64,000 nucleotides of DNA. Source: Actinomadura formosensis NBRC 14204 (GTDB lineage Bacteria > Actinomycetota > Actinomycetes > Streptosporangiales > Streptosporangiaceae). The notes beneath the pieces are model-generated. The model had not been told where the DNA came from and ran no database searches. It worked only from the letters and a program-made list of their open reading frames with translations. The translations under genes and the position numbers were made by a program. This document shows positions 63,819-64,000 of this stretch, piece by piece (positions within the stretch are counted from its first letter, which is position 1; each line of letters starts with the position of its first letter). Where the stretch lies: positions 1-64,000 of the forward strand of contig NZ_BCQQ01000015.1 in NCBI RefSeq assembly GCF_001552155.1, read 5' to 3'.

Positions 63819-64000
63819 GCGAGGTCCTGAGCCGTCCGCCGGCCGGCCGGGCGCAATGGTCGCGCTGCCCCGGCTGCCGGCTGTTCCTGTACGAGCGCAA
63901 GCTCGCCCGCAACCTCGGCGTCTGCCCCGAGTGCGGGTGGCACGGGCGGCTCACCGCGCCCGGGCGGCTGGACCAGCTCCTGGACGCGGGCTCCCGGCGG
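63815..64000 (+). CDS. Acetyl-CoA carboxylase carboxyltransferase (AccD-like), 5' part only
   Basis: Sixty-two codons are present before the edge. They encode a zinc-ribbon N-terminus with two Cys pairs (CPGCRLF and CPECGWHG) followed by RLTAPGRLDQLLDAGS, which matches the start of AccD-type beta carboxyltransferase subunits. Such genes in type II PKS clusters supply malonyl-CoA. The GTG overlaps the ACP stop. The rest of the gene, and whether it is an AccD-AccA fusion, lie outside the window. Confidence 0.85.
   Translation, partial: MSEVLSRPPAGRAQWSRCPGCRLFLYERKLARNLGVCPECGWHGRLTAPGRLDQLLDAGSRR

Overview
The window is a very GC-rich actinomycete chromosome segment. GTG and TTG starts, ATGA-type gene overlaps, a Streptomyces-type conservon, a DUF574 methyltransferase and a type II polyketide cluster all point to a filamentous actinomycete. 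Actinomadura or another Thermomonosporaceae is my guess, not something the sequence proves. There is no rRNA, tRNA, CRISPR array or insertion sequence that I can see.

Left part (1-36.7 kb). This begins with a DUF2637 membrane protein cut by the window edge, an erythromycin-esterase-like protein, a DUF427 protein and a Crp/Fnr regulator. A respiratory group follows: orphan cytochrome b, hemerythrin-like protein, NrfD-type membrane subunit and four-cluster ferredoxin subunit. Next is an aerobic benzoyl-CoA (box) catabolic set: benzoate-CoA ligase, boxC and boxB, opposite a PaaX-family regulator, then an acyl-CoA dehydrogenase with a divergent TetR gene and a clear operator. A four-gene conservon (kinase, roadblock, DUF742, GTPase) is followed by housekeeping and envelope genes: a secreted M28 peptidase, pyrophosphatase, DUF574 methyltransferase, AhpD-like protein, PMT-type glycosyltransferase, sulfatase-family membrane protein, RibD-like reductase and a short phosphoribosyltransferase. 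The last unit is a tight four-gene operon (28.96-36.66 kb). Its first gene fuses a catalase-fold domain to a cyclooxygenase-like haem dioxygenase. It is followed by a nitroreductase-like protein, a ThDP enzyme and a DUF2235 hydrolase with a C-terminal lectin-like domain. I read it as a probable oxylipin-forming system.

Right part (36.9-64 kb, continuing past the edge). This is a biosynthetic cluster for a glycosylated aromatic polyketide carrying an aryl ester. It has a minimal type II PKS (KS-alpha, chain length factor, ACP), a two-domain aromatase/cyclase, an SDR and the start of an acetyl-CoA carboxylase gene. It also has a 1697-residue iterative type I PKS of the 6-methylsalicylate/orsellinate class with a dead ketoreductase, a KAS III-like acyltransferase, an aryl methyltransferase, seven deoxysugar genes, two glycosyltransferases, an efflux pump with a TetR repressor, and a NarL/DesK-type regulator and kinase. 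The layout recalls polyketomycin-type clusters (type II core, deoxysugars, salicylate-type side chain).

Regulation. Eight transcription units of the cluster carry direct repeats of TCGAnnn-like heptamers at 11-bp spacing. In six of them a NANNNT -10 box starts exactly 8 nt after the last heptamer. This is the known signature of a SARP activator, yet no SARP gene lies in the window. Three of these promoters place the transcription start on or within about 2 nt of the start codon, so leaderless mRNAs are predicted. The type I PKS operon, the efflux gene and the sensor kinase lack the repeats and appear to be under separate control.
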